From Rhizophagus clarus (Eukaryota > Glomeromycota > Glomeromycetes > Glomerales > Glomeraceae): 64,000 nucleotides of DNA. Under the pieces are notes generated by a model. The model did not search any database and had not been told where the DNA came from. It saw nothing but the letters and a program-made list of their open reading frames with translations. How positions within the stretch are numbered: the stretch's first letter is position 1; each line of letters opens with the position of its first letter. The translations under genes and the position numbers were made by a program. Below, in pieces: positions 24,413 to 38,260 of the stretch. The stretch covers positions 994,501 to 1,058,500 of the forward strand of contig BLAL01000300.1 of NCBI GenBank assembly GCA_015698045.1, in the 5' to 3' direction.

Positions 24413-27400
24413 TTTTTTTTTTTTTCTTTAAATTATTTTCTTTTTAAAAATCCCAACACGTATACGCCCATTTATATATTCTTAGAATGCCCCTTGTTTT
24501 TTTTTGGCGTAAAAGAACCTGGTTCTATCAACTCTTAAAAATATTCCGTCTTTGTTTCCAGGTTTGGTAATTTCCGTTTATAGAAATGATCCCTCTCTCT
24601 CTTTACATCATAAATCCATAATGTAGATCACTTAAGAAATTTACTTTATGACCATATCTTCAATTAACCAATTTCTTATGAAAACATTGGTACAAAATCG
24701 TGACGAAAATAGAATTTTAGAAGTTGGCACATTGGCGTTAAATTGCTGAGATGATGGATAAGATGTAAACAAATAATTGACAAAAAATCATCATAAAATG
24801 AAGAAACAATACGCAATGTTATCTTTTGAATTTAACCTTTAAAAATCCCACCTTAACAATAAAATAACAATCAAACCTTTTTGAAATTCTTTGGGAAAAA
24901 TGACGATATCACGTGACAATATTACGAAACCAAAACCCAGAAAAAATTTCATTTTCACGTAAATTTGAGCTGACATTAAAGAGAAATTAGGATTGAAGAT
25001 CAATTAAAATCAAATGAAATGCGAAAATGATTTTTGGTTAGTATTGAAGAAGATTTTCAATTAATTTTCTATTTTAAAGGTTTAATATATTTTGTATACT
25101 TTAAAACCAGATCTTTTAATCAATCTATACAGTATATTAATACACTGTATGTGAATATAAATAGAGCAAAATAATATCATCGATCCGAATCGCGTAAAAA
25201 AAAAAAAAAAAAAAAGATAACCTATTTATCAGTATGCAAGAATGTAGTAATAAAAAGTTAATCCAGATTCCAAATCGAGATTTAAAATTCCAAAACTCCG
25301 ATAGACACGATGTAATCTAAAAATTGAAATTATGATATAATAATCAAATATATATTTATATTTATGCTTTTATTAACTACGCTTTTTGACGGAAAAATAT
25401 ATATATATATATATATATTCCGTATCATACTCATATAATGAAGAGGAAAATAAGGTTTTCTATCTAGTGGATGATGATCTTTGTATTGTGTATGATTTAC
25501 ATATTACAATTTACAACCGTCCAAATTTGAAAGGAACATGACAGATCGTTATTAGTTAACTATTTTTAAAATTGATGATAGGAATGAGATTAACTAAAGT
25601 AAAGGTTGCACACTGTTAAATAAACTGGGGATACCAAGTGTATTGTGTGATACATATTGTAAAATTTTATTCACATGTGATCACTAAAAATGGTAAATTG
25701 AAACTTGTAATGGGAATTTGAAACGTCACTCTTAATCATAAAAAAAAAAAAAATTTTTTTTTTTTTGTTTATCACATTCGTGAAAAATATAAATCCGGAA
25801 AAAAAATATGTGGATATGCAGATCTACTTCATGGATGTTGTGAGATGATGACCAGTATTACCAAAATATTACTAACCTATCAAAAATGTAACCTTTCCTG
25901 CAAAGATAATTAAACAAATACGATAATATTGCATTAAAAGGAAAAAATGTAACCATATTAAATTTGATTATTGGTTAAAAATATTAAACTTGAAAAAAAA
26001 TTGTTTTATGTAATTTTTTGTAAGCACTGATAATATGTTATAAATCACTAATCACTTTTCATTATTACTGGCCGTATGATATACCCGAATTTTTTTAGCC
26101 GTTCTTGTCCCAACGATTTCAATTACTTTTTTTTTAAACATAAATTCGGTTTCTCCATTAGTTATATAATATGAATGAATAATGTTCATGGTTATTTAAT
26201 AATAAATAAAGTTTTGGATACATTTCATATTATTCGCCAATTTTCGGAATCGGGAGGTTTTATGTTACAAATATATATCGTATGATTAAAGAATGTAACA
26301 ACAGTAATATTTGTTTGCTTGCCGGCACAATTCAGAATTCAGATACAACTTAAAAATCTAATCATTCGTATTTCTTATGTGTTATGATTATTTATTTTTA
26401 TTATTATACAAATAAACAAAAAAATTAATGGCTCTAGACCTACTTTCAATAATTTTAAATAATTTAACGATTCTAGACCTGCTCTCAGAAATTAATGATT
26501 CGACCTGCTTTCAATAATTGACCTACTTTCAGTTCAACCAATTGAATTGATAAAGAATGATTTGTTTTGAACAAATTTTTTTTTTTTTTTTTTTTTAAAA
26601 ACTTTCCTATTCGACGCAAAAAAAGAAGGGACTGAATAAAAAAGTCAAAAAACCCGGGGAATTTCTACTTAATAAGGAAAAAACAACTTATTTTCATGTA
26701 ACAATAATAATCGTAGAACGAATTTTTTTCACCTGATCATCAACTTACTCTCATTTATATCCCTCCGAGATTGATTGACCAAAAAAAAAGTTCACACCAA
26801 TACTGTGTGGTACAACGATCATTTTTAACCAGACCAAAAACAATTAAATACAGTAATAACGAATTAAAAATTTTGACTATTAATTTTTTATTCCGAATTT
26901 TTTTTTTTTATTTAGTAAATTAACAAGATCGGTATTTGAAAACCATGAAATTTCCATAATGAGATCACACTATATGTTACGCAAAATTATTGCGTGTGGA
27001 GGATTATAATTATCAAAAATAGATGACGTACTTCAGATCTTTAATAAAAATTTCAAAGATATTCATCTGGAGAATTATTTAATAGAGTCCTTTTTATTAC
27101 CTAAATGGTTTAAATTTGAAAAATTCTTTAATATAAAATTTTCTGGTAAATTGATATTCAAATTTAAGGGGGAAAGTAAAAGAACGTGAGAATTCTTTCA
27201 CGTTTTTAGATATCCGAGGAAATCATTTACATAAAGAAATTTAAGATCTTGAGGTTACAAATAATTAATATTACTATTATACAAGCTTTATTTAATTAAT
27301 TAAAAATGATGATAAATGTTTCTAAATATTATCGTTAATATTTTAATTGACATTAATGTTTTAATTAACATTATTACTTATTAGTATTAATATTTTAATT

Positions 27401-28612
27401 AGCATTACAATTTAATACATAAGGAAACATTCGGAAAAATCCTGATGCCGGATAAATTCATTATTACATTAACAAAAGATAAATGATGATTTGCCAAATA
27501 AAATCAAGTATAACAATCCTCGTTTAATAATAACTTATAAGCGATTGACTTTTTTAATTGTTATGAGCGTTGATTCGATGAATTCTTATTGATGCATATC
27601 ATTATTTAATAGGTAATTAAAAGGACATGATTTACGATGATCATTGTTAAAAAAAAACTGCCTCTGTATAAACTAATGATATTATTAAGCATTTTGTGAA
27701 TCCCATTTTTCATCGAATAAAAAAAATTTTTTTTTTTCAAGTGTGTAACGACTAATTAACAAAGAAATAGTTTTTTTTTTTTTTTTTCTAGTGATAAATA
27801 GCAAAGAATGATCTTCCCAAGGAAAAATAACAATTAATTCTTAAATTTAAAGGAATGAGACGGACAATATAATATTTAAGTCTACTTATAATCAAAATAA
27901 TTGGAGAAGGATTTTCCTGGAAAATTAAAACTTAAATTAAAAAATAAGGGACCAAATTTTTTAATGGTACATACAGTTACAGTTCTGATTGTGGCAGTGT
28001 TCGCAACACGTAATACAAATATATAATAACACGAGAAAGGTCATTGCATCTGTTTATATAACAGTTAATTATGCACCTTTATTCATTTAAAAACATGTTT
28101 TTCGAAAAAAAAAAAACATTTGCAATTTTAATGTGTTAGGTAAAGGTTTAGGTAATTGGCTGTAGATTAATGATTCACACGTTACAAATGGCTTATTAAT
28201 AAAGTAATGATCATTAGTCATATTCCGTTATTTTGATAAACCTTTTCGAAAAATGGAAAAAAACTTGTCATGAAATAAAATTTTGCGCGTAAAAATTTTA
28301 GCTGAATAATATATTACTAAAGTAGTTGCATCACATGATGATTTTAAATCCAAGCTGCCTTTTTTAATCTGATAATCATTAAATTTGATACTTTTTATCT
28401 TTCTTTCTATATGATTAAACGTCTCTTGTCATTCATGATGATTGGGTAACCAACTAATTAGTTTCATATATATATATATAACGTAATTAGTACCCTTTTT
28501 TTATTTTTTTTTATTTTTATTTTTTATTTTTATTTTTTTTTTTTCTTCAATTCAAACATTATTTCATTTCATAAAATTTTTATTCTTCTCTAAATAAATA
28601 ATATTGTTAATA
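24413..28612. other. 4.2-kb intergenic region
   Basis: AT-rich with long A and T runs. I find no gene. Positions 26950-27190 contain short open pieces that resemble coding sequence but break in every frame. The last 150 bp are T-rich and lead into the first methyltransferase. Confidence 0.6.
26425..26535. repeat. Imperfect tandem repeat, TCTAGACCTGCTTTCAATAAT-like
   Basis: The words GACCTACTTTCA, GACCTGCTCTCA, GACCTGCTTTCA and GACCTACTTTCA follow each other with TTAA/AATGATT spacers, four imperfect copies in about 110 bp. Confidence 0.65.
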
Positions 28613-29826
28613 ATGGGAAACATACTTTCGGCTCGTAAAAAGAAAAATTTTTCAAAACATGATATTGGTAATAAAAAAATTGAAAAAGAACCATTAAAAT
28701 ATTTCCTACCAAATTTTGTAAAAGATACAGATATAATGGTCATTTTACATTTTCTTGGATGTTATCTTTTTCAAAGTATTCAAAGTGCACCAATTGAAAA
28801 TAGATTGGCAAGTGGATGCAAAGTCTTGGATGTTGGGTAATTATCATTTGTAGCACTTACATTTTATTTATTTATTTATTTATTTTTTTTGTTAACTTTT
28901 ATTTCATTATTTTAATCTTTAATAAAGATGTGGACCAGGAACTTGGTTATTAGATTTAGCAGCAGTTTATAATTCATCGAGTTTCTTTGGGATTGATTTG
29001 GTTCCTATATTCCCAAAGGAAGTAAGTATTTTGAATTCGAGGAAAAAATTGGAAAAGCGGGACATTAACATCATTAACGTATGTATAATCAATCTCATTA
29101 GATCAAACCACATAATGTGGAATTCAGACAAGGTGATGTTTTGGACACTCTTCCTTATGATGATAATACGTTTGACTACGTTCATCAAGGGAATATGTTA
29201 AGTGTATTTACATTCGATGAATGGCATTTTGTTATACGAGAATTAATTAGGTAAGTCTCGTAAATTTGATTCCCTGATTTTATTTTACTTAATTAGTAAA
29301 TATTCTTTTTGAAAATTTAGAGTTTGTAAACCAGGTGGTTATATAGAATTCACTGAACCAGAATTAGCAACAGAAACTGGTCCAATACTTTCAAAGTTTT
29401 ATGAATCATGTAAGTTATAAAAAAAATTATCATTTTTAAAATATTTTATTTATTTTCTTTAATTAATTATTTTTTGTAGTAATTGTGTTGAGTGAATCTC
29501 GAAATGTGAAAATCCGAATTTCTAGTGAGATAATTAAAATTCTAGAATCATTATCAACGGTAAAAAATGTAGATTATAGACTATCTACTGTAACGTTAGG
29601 AACCAAAAAAGGAGGAAATGCAGGACAGGCGTATATGGATGTACATGATGGATATTTTCTAAATGACCCTATGCCTGAAACTTTGTGTGAATTCATGGGA
29701 CTTACAAGAGAAGAATATTTTAAATTATTTAAAGAAGCCAAAAAAGAGGTTAATGAAAGGTTTGCGCCAAATTGTGATATATATAGAGTATGGTGTCAAA
29801 AGATACAAGGTTCACACACGAATTAA
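28613..29826 (+). CDS. Class I SAM-dependent methyltransferase, tandem copy 1
   Basis: Exons 28613-28836, 28928-29021, 29102-29250, 29321-29409 and 29480-29826 join to 300 residues. The SAM-binding motif I is VLDVGCGPGTWLLDLA, with the G-x-G at residues 75-79. An acidic residue ends strand 2 (FFGIDLVP), motif II-like VEFRQGDV and NTFDYVHQGNML follow, and a KPGGYIEFTEPE strand is typical of the Methyltransf_11/25 group. The substrate is unknown. The N-terminus MGNILS matches the N-myristoylation pattern (Gly2, Ser6) and is followed by lysines, so I infer membrane attachment. A paralogue with the same exon structure follows 950 bp downstream on the same strand. The start is the ATG at 28613, because the upstream in-frame codons are not conserved in the paralogue. 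Confidence 0.92.
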
Positions 29827-30313
29827 CGATGATCTCGGTGTTTATAATTTAAGAAAAAATTTTCAACTATAAAAAAAACTTTATTATAGAATAATTTTTA
29901 AGATTATTATTTATAAATTGTTAAAAATATTTTAAATTTGATAAAAATTTGTTACTATTTAAGAACTTAAGATAGATACCTTAAGATATTTAAGCTGTAT
30001 TTTTTTTTTTTTTTTTTTTTTTTTAATAAATTATACATTCATATTCATATTCGGTATTTTGTGTACTTATTTATCAATATTCGGCCAGTACTTTTTTTAC
30101 GTGGAAAGAACAAGAGTTTTTCGTGTAAACCTCCTAACAATTGAAACCATTAAAATCCGGATCCTCTCTTAATGGTTAATTCGATCAAATAATTTTATTC
30201 CCGGTGGTGTAAAGTTAGATTTTTTGATGATTAATTAATTTGTAATACAAACAAACGAACTGTTAACTTATTTACTTTTTTTTTTTTTATTTTTATTTTT
30301 ATATTTATATTTT

Positions 30314-30368
<55 letters not shown>

Positions 30369-30698
30369 CGGAGTAAACTAAAACGTTTTAGAATTTTTTT
30401 CTTATCGGATATTAGCGACAAAATTAGAAAAATTAGGAATTTCATTTTTGAGGGGTAAGATGATTTATTATTACGTGACCATTACATGACCGTTACATAT
30501 TATTAGAATTGTTGGTCTGAGGTCTGAGGTCTGATCGGTAATTACCTAACTTTATTATACATACTATATACATCAATAAATACTATACACATAATACCAA
30601 ATATATATTTATTATACAACAATCTACTTGAATAACAAAAAAAAAAAAAAAAAAAAAAAAAAAATAACAATGATATAAATATATAACGATCAGTCTTT

Positions 30699-30730
<32 letters not shown>

Positions 30731-30777
30731 TTAAAAATTAAAAATTAAAAATTATTTCAAATTAAAACAAAGTAATA
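29827..30777. other. Spacer between methyltransferase paralogues
   Basis: Contains a T run of about 50 bases at 30313-30366, with a T-rich lead-in from 30279, and long A runs at 30640-30663 and 30707-30730. No gene is seen. It must hold the promoter of copy 2. Confidence 0.7.
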
Positions 30778-32031
30778 ATGGGAAACAGCCTCTTTTCAAC
30801 ATTAAATAATAAAGCTCGTAAATTTAAAAAAAGTTCATCGTCAAAATCCAAAGACCATCACTATACTCGTCCAAATGAACAACAACAACTACAATATTAT
30901 CTACCAAATAATGTTAAAGATACGGATATAATGGTTATAAATCATTTTCTTTCACGATATCTTTTTCAAAGTATTTTCAGTGCTCCAATTCAAGATAAAT
31001 TGTCTCGAGAAGATTATAAAATCTTAGATGTCGGGTAAATAAATATAATTATGAATTTTTTATTTGAAAAAAAAAAAAAAAAATAATTTTAAAAAATAAT
31101 ATTTTATTTAATTTTTGATTTCACTCCTTATTAGATGTGGGCCAGGCACTTGGTTATTGGAACTAGCGACAGTTAATAAATCACCAAAATACTATGGTAT
31201 TGATTTATTTCCTATATATCCGTCTGAAGTAAGTTTTCTTCTCTTAATATGAAGTGTAATGAGAATAATGCAGTAACGTTGTATTTTCTTTTAGATTAAA
31301 CCTGATAACGTAGAATTTAGGCAAGGAGATGTTTTAAAGGGACTTCCTTACAGTGATAATACATTTGACTACGTTCATCAAGGGAATATGTTAAGTGTAT
31401 TTACATTTGAAGAATGGCACTCTGTTATACAGGAATTAATTAGGTAAATTTCTTCCTAAAAATGATTCCTCTAAAAATGATTAGCGACATTTTTTATACT
31501 CATTATTTTTAAATTGAAGGGTATGCAAACCAGGAGGTTATATAGAATTTACTGAACCTGAATTAGCGACAAATACGGGACCAATACTCACAAGGTTTTA
31601 TGACGCATGTAAGTCATCTTTTTATTTTCTTGATAAAAAAAAAAAAAAAAAAAAAAAAAAATATTTTTTTTACTTATTTTTAATCTTTTTCTCTCGTAGT
31701 GATAATATTAAGCGAATCTCGTAATGTAAAAATTCGAATTTCCAAAGATATAATTAAAATTCTTGAATTATCATCATCAGTAAAAAATGTAGATTATAAA
31801 ATATCTACAGTATCATTAGGAACTAAAAGAGGAGGAAACGCTGGACAGGCATATATGGAGGTACATGATGGATATTTCCTAAATGATCCTATGCCTGAAA
31901 CTATGTGTAAATTCATGGGACTTTCACAAGAAGATTATAAAAATCTATTTGATGATGCTAAAAATGAAGTTGAAAATGGTGTTGGACCTGATTGTGACAT
32001 ATATAGAATATGGTGTCAAAAAGCGGAATGA
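30778..32031 (+). CDS. Class I SAM-dependent methyltransferase, tandem copy 2
   Basis: Exons 30778-31034, 31135-31228, 31295-31443, 31520-31608 and 31700-32031 join to 306 residues. Exons 2-4 have exactly the lengths of copy 1 (94, 149 and 89 nt). Motif I is ILDVGCGPGTWLLELA with the glycine cluster at residues 86-90; QGDVL, NTFDYVHQGNML and KPGGYIEFTEPE are conserved. The first ~35 residues diverge: the start is MGNSLFS, which keeps Gly2 but lacks Ser at position 6, and a Ser/Lys-rich stretch follows. Local duplication with a changed N-terminus suggests different localisation or regulation. The methyl acceptor is unknown. Confidence 0.92.
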
Positions 32032-33349
32032 AAAAAAAAAAAACCAAAACAAAAAAAAAAATGTATAATTGGGTAAAATTCTTATTTGAAAAAAAAAAAA
32101 ATTAGTAATCTAGTTTCACACTATAATTAATTATTACTTATTCGGTTGAGAACCCGATAATAAAATAATACAGTAGTTAAAAAAGAAATTATATATGTCT
32201 GACCTTGATGGTTTTATTGTCATGTATAGTTTCACCTAATTGGGAATTGTAAAGTTATTTTGCATATAAATAAAAATCTCTTTTTTTTTTAAAAAAAAAT
32301 ATTTTAACATACGAAACTTTTGCCGAGGAATATGATTGGGTATGACAACTCACGTGGAATTATATACATGCAGCGAATAATTTAATTTTAATTTATTATA
32401 TCAAATGATAACAGTTTCAAACACGTAAACACGTATACCATATAAGCCCTTTACTATTATTATTCTAAATATAATGTAATATAAATTACAATACTATTTT
32501 TAAAACAATAAAAAAAAATAAATTGTCCAGTTGACTGACTAGCCTTATTTTATCAATATTGTGCTGTCGCAAATATAATTTAATTATTGTTATAATAAAA
32601 CAAAAGGAAACAATGGAAACAATGGAGTGAATGGACCATTAACTCTTACATGTTCTTTTAGCAGAATAAATGAAGTTATCCAAAAAAAAAAAAAAATATC
32701 GTCTTTGATAACATATATCAACCGATAATTTTATATATCATATTAACTTTTTTTTGTCATTTCTTCGCTACTTATCTCGTAATCAGTAAATATATAGAAT
32801 TTGTCATGTGATATTTAGTAAATTACGGGCTGTGTTTCGGCCAACAATGCAAACTAGCTACGCGGGCAAATTTTAAGGGGTCGGTTAAACCTGTATCACC
32901 TGTACCCAGGAAAATTTTTTTTTCCGAAAAAAAGGCGGCCCGCGCGTTATATATGCAACAAGTGATTATCAATTACTTACGTAATAGGCCTTTGCACTAT
33001 TCACAGGAAATCGAGTGATCTTCTCAACTTCCACTCAAAATGCTTTTTTTTTTTTGCCTTTATGGAAGGCCATGCTATTCAGTATTTTGTTGTTTGCGCT
33101 CATCAATAAGGAGGCGGGCCTGAGCGTCGTCCACTGATAGAAGACATATTTTTATATGATGAGAAAAGGCTGTTTCTGATAAAATGATAAATATACTCGT
33201 TATCCATTTCTGGTTTCACAATCACATGCTGTAGTAACGTCAGAAGTCGGAACGATAGAAACCTTTCAAGAAGAACCAAAAAATTGCAGCAAAACATGTG
33301 TCTTTTATGGGAAAGAAGTGTTTAGACTTTATTAAATTAATCCTGCATT
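32032..33349. other. Intergenic with a GC-richer patch
   Basis: Mostly AT-rich. Positions 32825-32960 are unusually GC-rich for this window (CTACGCGGGCAAATTTTAAG, GGCGGCCCGCGCG) and may be the promoter of the decayed gene that follows. No intact gene. Confidence 0.5.
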
Positions 33350-34245
33350 TCAGTTGTCCCCTGAAGAAAGACTTTGGAAATTATATCTGAATTTAGATCC
33401 CGTGGTCTGGTTCGATCGCGCCCAAATGATTCAGTGATAAAGAAAGCACGAGAATATGTTGATGATGTAAGAGAAGCTTATCATTCATCGTGCCCTGAGA
33501 AATTTATACATAATTCTATTCTCTCTAAACCATATTGAATCATCATGGTGAATGTGTTAGATGTGAGTGCTTTATTGATATTATACAAACATTAAATGCT
33601 GCTGTAGAAACTAATTGAAACTCTATTACAGCTAATAAAAATTGTCCTTGGTTTATTGAAACTCCGAAATTTTTTTAACCAAGTCGAATCACTGCAATAA
33701 CTGTACATGTAATTGGTATGTCGAACAATAGAGAATAGCACCATGATAGTACCATTTGACGAGCACTTGAAAATGCCATTAGAAGAGTTTAGATTAAATC
33801 AAAAAAAAAATGGATTACATCGTAATCTCAAGACTAGAACATGTCCGAGAACCACTTGTTTTTCTTACAGATCATAAGACAAATAATGATCGAATCAAAT
33901 CAGAAGAATTTTGGGTGTGGGTATTAGACAATTCAGTGAAAGAATTTTTAGGTGCTTTTTTGTTCCAAAGGTTATCAATTGGATTCTTTCGCAATGAACT
34001 TTGGAGCTTGGAAATTGGAACTTGCCAAAGACAGGAATACGGTAGATTGTCATGGACATTTGCACCTATGTCTCAAGCTTGATGTTGTCAGAAAAATGGA
34101 GGGCAAATATTATAGTTTACGTGGTAAATTAATGATCCATTTAATTATGGCTTATTGGATTGTAAGGAATTGGAAACATCTCGATTACTTAGTTCAGAGG
34201 TTAAAACAGGAATTAAAGAAATTAATTATAAATTGGATGAATTGA
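33350..34245 (+). pseudogene. Decayed gene with possible HIT-like C-terminal segment
   Basis: A chain of coding-like fragments in changing frames: LSPEERLWKLYLNLDPVVWF after a CAG at about 33352, NKNCPWFIETPKFF near 33640, EHVREPLVFLTDHKTNN at 33839-33889 and GAWKLELAKDRNTVDCHGHLHL at about 33994-34060. The CHGHLHL stretch resembles the H-x-H-x-H-like signature seen in HIT-fold proteins of these fungi. Stops and at least one frameshift (about 33950) break the gene. I infer a pseudogene. The HIT assignment is tentative. Confidence 0.5.
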
Positions 34246-34767
34246 AATTAATTTGAATAAAATTGAAATTAATTCCAAGTTGGATAAAATTTTAATACAT
34301 CTCAATCTCAATAAATAAACTACAGTAGATTTCAATTAGTCATTTAAAAGAAGTTAATTTTTTATTTTTAAATCATAATTCTGGTCAAACTTTTCTTAAC
34401 TCTAGCAGAAATTATAATGCTAGCTCAAATTCGTTTAAAATCAGAAATTTAAGTAACGACTTTTTACAAAATAAGTAAGTTGGGGTATTTTAATAATGTT
34501 AAATTTTAATAGTTTTAAGAATTAAACTTAAAATATGCTAATGAAAACAATGTTAGGATAAGATATTGTTCAAGAGAATTTTTAATATTCTAGACTATTC
34601 CAAACTGTTATCCAAATATATTATTAAATTTTTTTTATAATAAACTTTAAATTATCATATTTCTGTTAATATTAACAATATCATTACCATTTAATTTATT
34701 ATAAAAAAATAAATTTAATGATTAAATGATTAGTAATTATTGAAATATTATTTGTTATATTTATATA

Positions 34768-34862
34768 GGATGTATTCACAAATTTAATTAGATTGAATTG
34801 GATTGATCTTATTTAGATTGGATTGGATTATCATATAATCCAATCTATATTTACAAATAAGT
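34768..34862. mobile_element. Short fold-back (MITE-like) element
   Basis: ATTCACAAATTTAATTAGAT at the left pairs imperfectly with the right end ATAATCCAATCTATATTTAC followed by AAATA; the interior repeats ATTGGATTG. The whole ~90 bp can fold on itself. No clear target duplication. Confidence 0.5.
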
Positions 34863-36214
34863 GCGGATTTTTGAATTATATTATTACATTAGTAATTTAA
34901 TAAAAAAAAGAATATTAAAAATACAAAATACTAAATATTATAACAAAATACATTACTTTTTAAATATTAATTTACCTAATAAGAAGTTTATTCTAGTTTA
35001 TTTTTCATTCTTTAATATATAACCTTTATTTTTCTTTTTATATAATAACACTTCTATCAATATTATTAATAATAATTTATAAGAATAAGAAATTATTTTG
35101 GTTAATATTTTTTAGATACCAGATTCCTTTTTTAATTCTTATATATAAAGTTCTATTTTTTTCTAATGTAATATAAAATCTAAAGAACTTTTATTAATTT
35201 TATAATAATATGTATCTTTGTTAATTTAGTCACTCTTTTCTATAGTGAACCTTAATATAATAAATAATATAATATAACAGATTATTTGTGTAATACCAAT
35301 TTTAAATATAAAAAAAAATCTTGATATAATGAAATTTACTATTTATTATTATATAATATAGTATAAAATAAAGTACATAAATAGTATAATAAAATGATTT
35401 TTTTTATAATAAATTATTATTATATTAAATTTTTTTTAGTAAAATAAAGAAATTTTACAACTTTTAATTGAATTTAATTAAATAATTCTATTAATAAATA
35501 TTTTATAATTATATTGATATATTAAATATTATATAACATTAAATATTATTTTATATTTAATATTAAATTATTGTGTCAAAATTATATTAGAATTATATCA
35601 GAATTATATTAGCTATTTTATTTAATATTTAAGCAAAATCATATTAATTTACATTAATTAGAATTTAATATAAATTGTTATTAATTTATATTTATTACAA
35701 GAATAATAATTTCTTATTTTTTATTTTTTTATTTAAAGATTATGTAAAAATTTTATTAAAAAAAAAATAAATATATTTTTATCTAATGATACTAAATTCA
35801 CCAAGAATTAGTTTCAATAAACTTCAATATCTATCTAAAAATCAGATATAATTTATAAATTTTTACTAATAGTCAATATTATCATATGTCAATTAAATGT
35901 AAATACTATAAAACCAAATTATAAATCTCCTTTATAATCTTTATAAAGTATAACAACTATCCTATCCAGATGGTATGTAAACTAAAATTATTTGCTAAAA
36001 CTCAATAAGCTAATATTAAAATATTAAAACTAAAATATGTTAAAATACTAAAATACCAAAATAGTTTTAATATAAAAATGTTAAAACTGTCAAAATTGTA
36101 TGAAACTGCCAAAATAATTTTAATAAGTTAAAACTATTAAAATAATTTTGATATGTTAAAATTATCAAAATTAAATATCATATGTCTAAACAATTCTAAA
36201 TAATTGAAATCCAT
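34863..36214. other. Very AT-rich transposon debris
   Basis: No gene. Positions 35229-35420 are a diverged copy of the mariner-like left end found at 36906, including an uninterrupted version of the site where the nested element at 37004 sits (CTTGATATAATGAAATTTAC). Confidence 0.65.
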
Positions 36215-36850
36215 TTTTTTCATTAAAATAATGGAAAAATAAAAAATATTTTACAATGTTTTTATTAAAGATAATTAAAATCATTACAAAATAGTTTTTC
36301 ATTAATAGAAAATAAAAAATATTTTACAATATTTTTTACAAAATAAATAAAAACCTATTACAAAACTTTTTTTTTTGTTAAATTAAAAAAAATAAAAAAA
36401 TGGTTTATAATATTTTTATTAAAGTGATTGAAAACTATTACAAAATAATTTTTTTTCATTAAAATAATGAAAAAATAAAAAATATTTTGCAATATTTTTT
36501 ATTAAAATAATTAAAAACTAATGTTAAACAGTTTTTTTTATTTAAAATTAAAAAATAAAAAATATTTTACAATATTTTTTATTAAATAATTGAAAAATCA
36601 TTGTAAAACAGCTTTTTTGTTAAATTAAAATAAAAAATATTTTGCAACATTTTTTATTAAAATAAATAAAAATTATGTGAAATAATTTCTTTTGATTTAA
36701 AAATTAAAAAATAAAAAATGGTTTATACCATTTTTATTAAATAATTGAAAAACTGTTATGAAATAGTTTTTTTATTAAGATGTTTTGCAACATTTTTATT
36801 AAAGTAATTAAAACCATTGCAAAACAGTTTTTTGTTTTAAAAATTAAAAA
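36215..36850. repeat. ~85-bp minisatellite, about 8 copies
   Basis: The unit AAAAAATATTTTACAATATT plus TTTTATTAAAATAATTAAAA and AC(T/C)ATTACAAAA(T/C)AG repeats with small length changes. Members vary ACAATA/GCAACA/TTATAC in the same slot. No coding potential. Confidence 0.8.
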
Positions 36851-37003
36851 ATACTAATCATAAAAAATAATTGCTATTAGATATATATATATATTATATA
36901 TATTACAGTCAACCCTTTCTACAATGAACCTTGATATAGTAAATAATAGATTATTCATGTGGTACTAATTTTTAAATATGAAAAAAATCTTGATATAACA
37001 AAA

Positions 37004-38260
37004 TTGAAAATTTCTTAGTTTACACGGTGTGTCTGAACATGGTACACGTGATTTAATGATGTAATTTACATGGTGTGTTAAATGGTTTATTTATTTCTCA
37101 GTTTTTTTCATTTTTTTTTAGATTCTTTAGGCGGGACCTTTAGCTACTTCTTTAACTTCGAGAAGGTAATAGATAGTTTTTTTGCTTTTATTATCTTTTC
37201 TTTTGACTTTTATTATCTTGTTCGTTCTTTTTTTTTAGGCGTGGCTGTTTTTAGTTCTATTTTGGCAGAAATTCAAGGTAAGTTTTACTTTTTTTTGTTT
37301 TCTCTTCATTCTTTTCATTGTTTTTACTAACCTTTTTATCTTTTCTTTAGACGTGTACTATCTTAGTGAATATTCACATAAGTTTTTTTCATCTCTTTCT
37401 CGTTGTTTATTTTCTTTAAAATGATATTAACTGATTTTCTTTTCCTTTTTTCTATGGGGGGTAGGTGTTCCAGTTTTTCTTATATTGTTTCCCCTTTATT
37501 TCTCTTACTTTCCTTTATCCATTTTATCGTTTCTTTCATTTTTTCATTTTTCCCTTCATTTCTTTCATTTTTTTTCTTTCATTTTTCGCTTTTCCTTTTG
37601 TTTCCTTCATTTTTTTTTTGTTTCTTTTGTGATTTCTTCTGTGATCTTTCATTGTTTCATTTCATTGATCCTTAGATTCTTTCATTGCTTTTTTTATTCC
37701 TTTTGTTGTTTTTCATTCCCCTTTGTTTCCCTTCATTTTCTTTTATTTCGTCTTGTTCTTTCTTATTAACTATTCATTTCTTTTATTTCTTTTCACTATC
37801 CTTTTGTTTTTTCATTCCCTTTAACTTCTTTTCGTTCCTTTCACTTTTTTTATTCCCTTCATTTGTTCCTTTTCATTTCCCTTTTGTTTTTTCATTCATT
37901 ACATTATTTTTTTATTTTTTTCGTTCCTTTTCACTATCCTTCACCTTTTTTTTTCCTTTTACTTCTTATTTAATTATCTTCATCCCTTTTCATTTATCTT
38001 TTCTTTTTCTCACACCCTTAATTTTTCACTGTCCTTCCTTACTATAATTTTCTTATTTATTGCATTAACATTACAGCATTACATTAACAATACAATTAAA
38101 ATTATGCAATTTTTTGTGATGTAACTTATTTTTATCATAAAACTAGCCAATAAAATCTAAAATAAAATTAATAAAATTGAAAATTTGACAGATAAAGTTT
38201 TTTTTATAAAATCATGTGATACAGTGTTCAGACACACCGTGTACAAATAGAAATTTTCAA
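37004..38260 (+). mobile_element. Nested TIR element with pyrimidine-rich interior and exon-like segments
   Basis: Terminal repeats of about 50 bp: TTGAAAATTTCTTAGTTTAC then ACGGTGTGTCTGAACATGGT, matched in inverted form at the right end, which finishes GAAATTTTCAA. CAAAA flanks both sides (36999-37003 and 38261-38265), and the related copy at 35320 lacks the insert. On the plus strand, small splice-framed segments follow the left end: 37131-37165 (TTCTTTAG|...|GTAATA, 35 nt), 37239-37277 (TTTTTAG|...|GTAAGT, 39 nt) and an acceptor at 37350. Then about 650 bp is almost pure pyrimidine (37380-38040). A CACGTGATTT motif sits near the left end and a CATGTGAT version near the right end. No transposase. 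Confidence 0.8.

Noticed and set aside
26950-27190. Coding-like composition in the 4.2-kb spacer
   Set aside because: Every frame breaks within about 20 codons and no family could be recognised.
37082-38047. Overlapping Phe/Ser-rich open frames on the plus strand
   Set aside because: Same composition effect in the pyrimidine-rich interior of the nested element.
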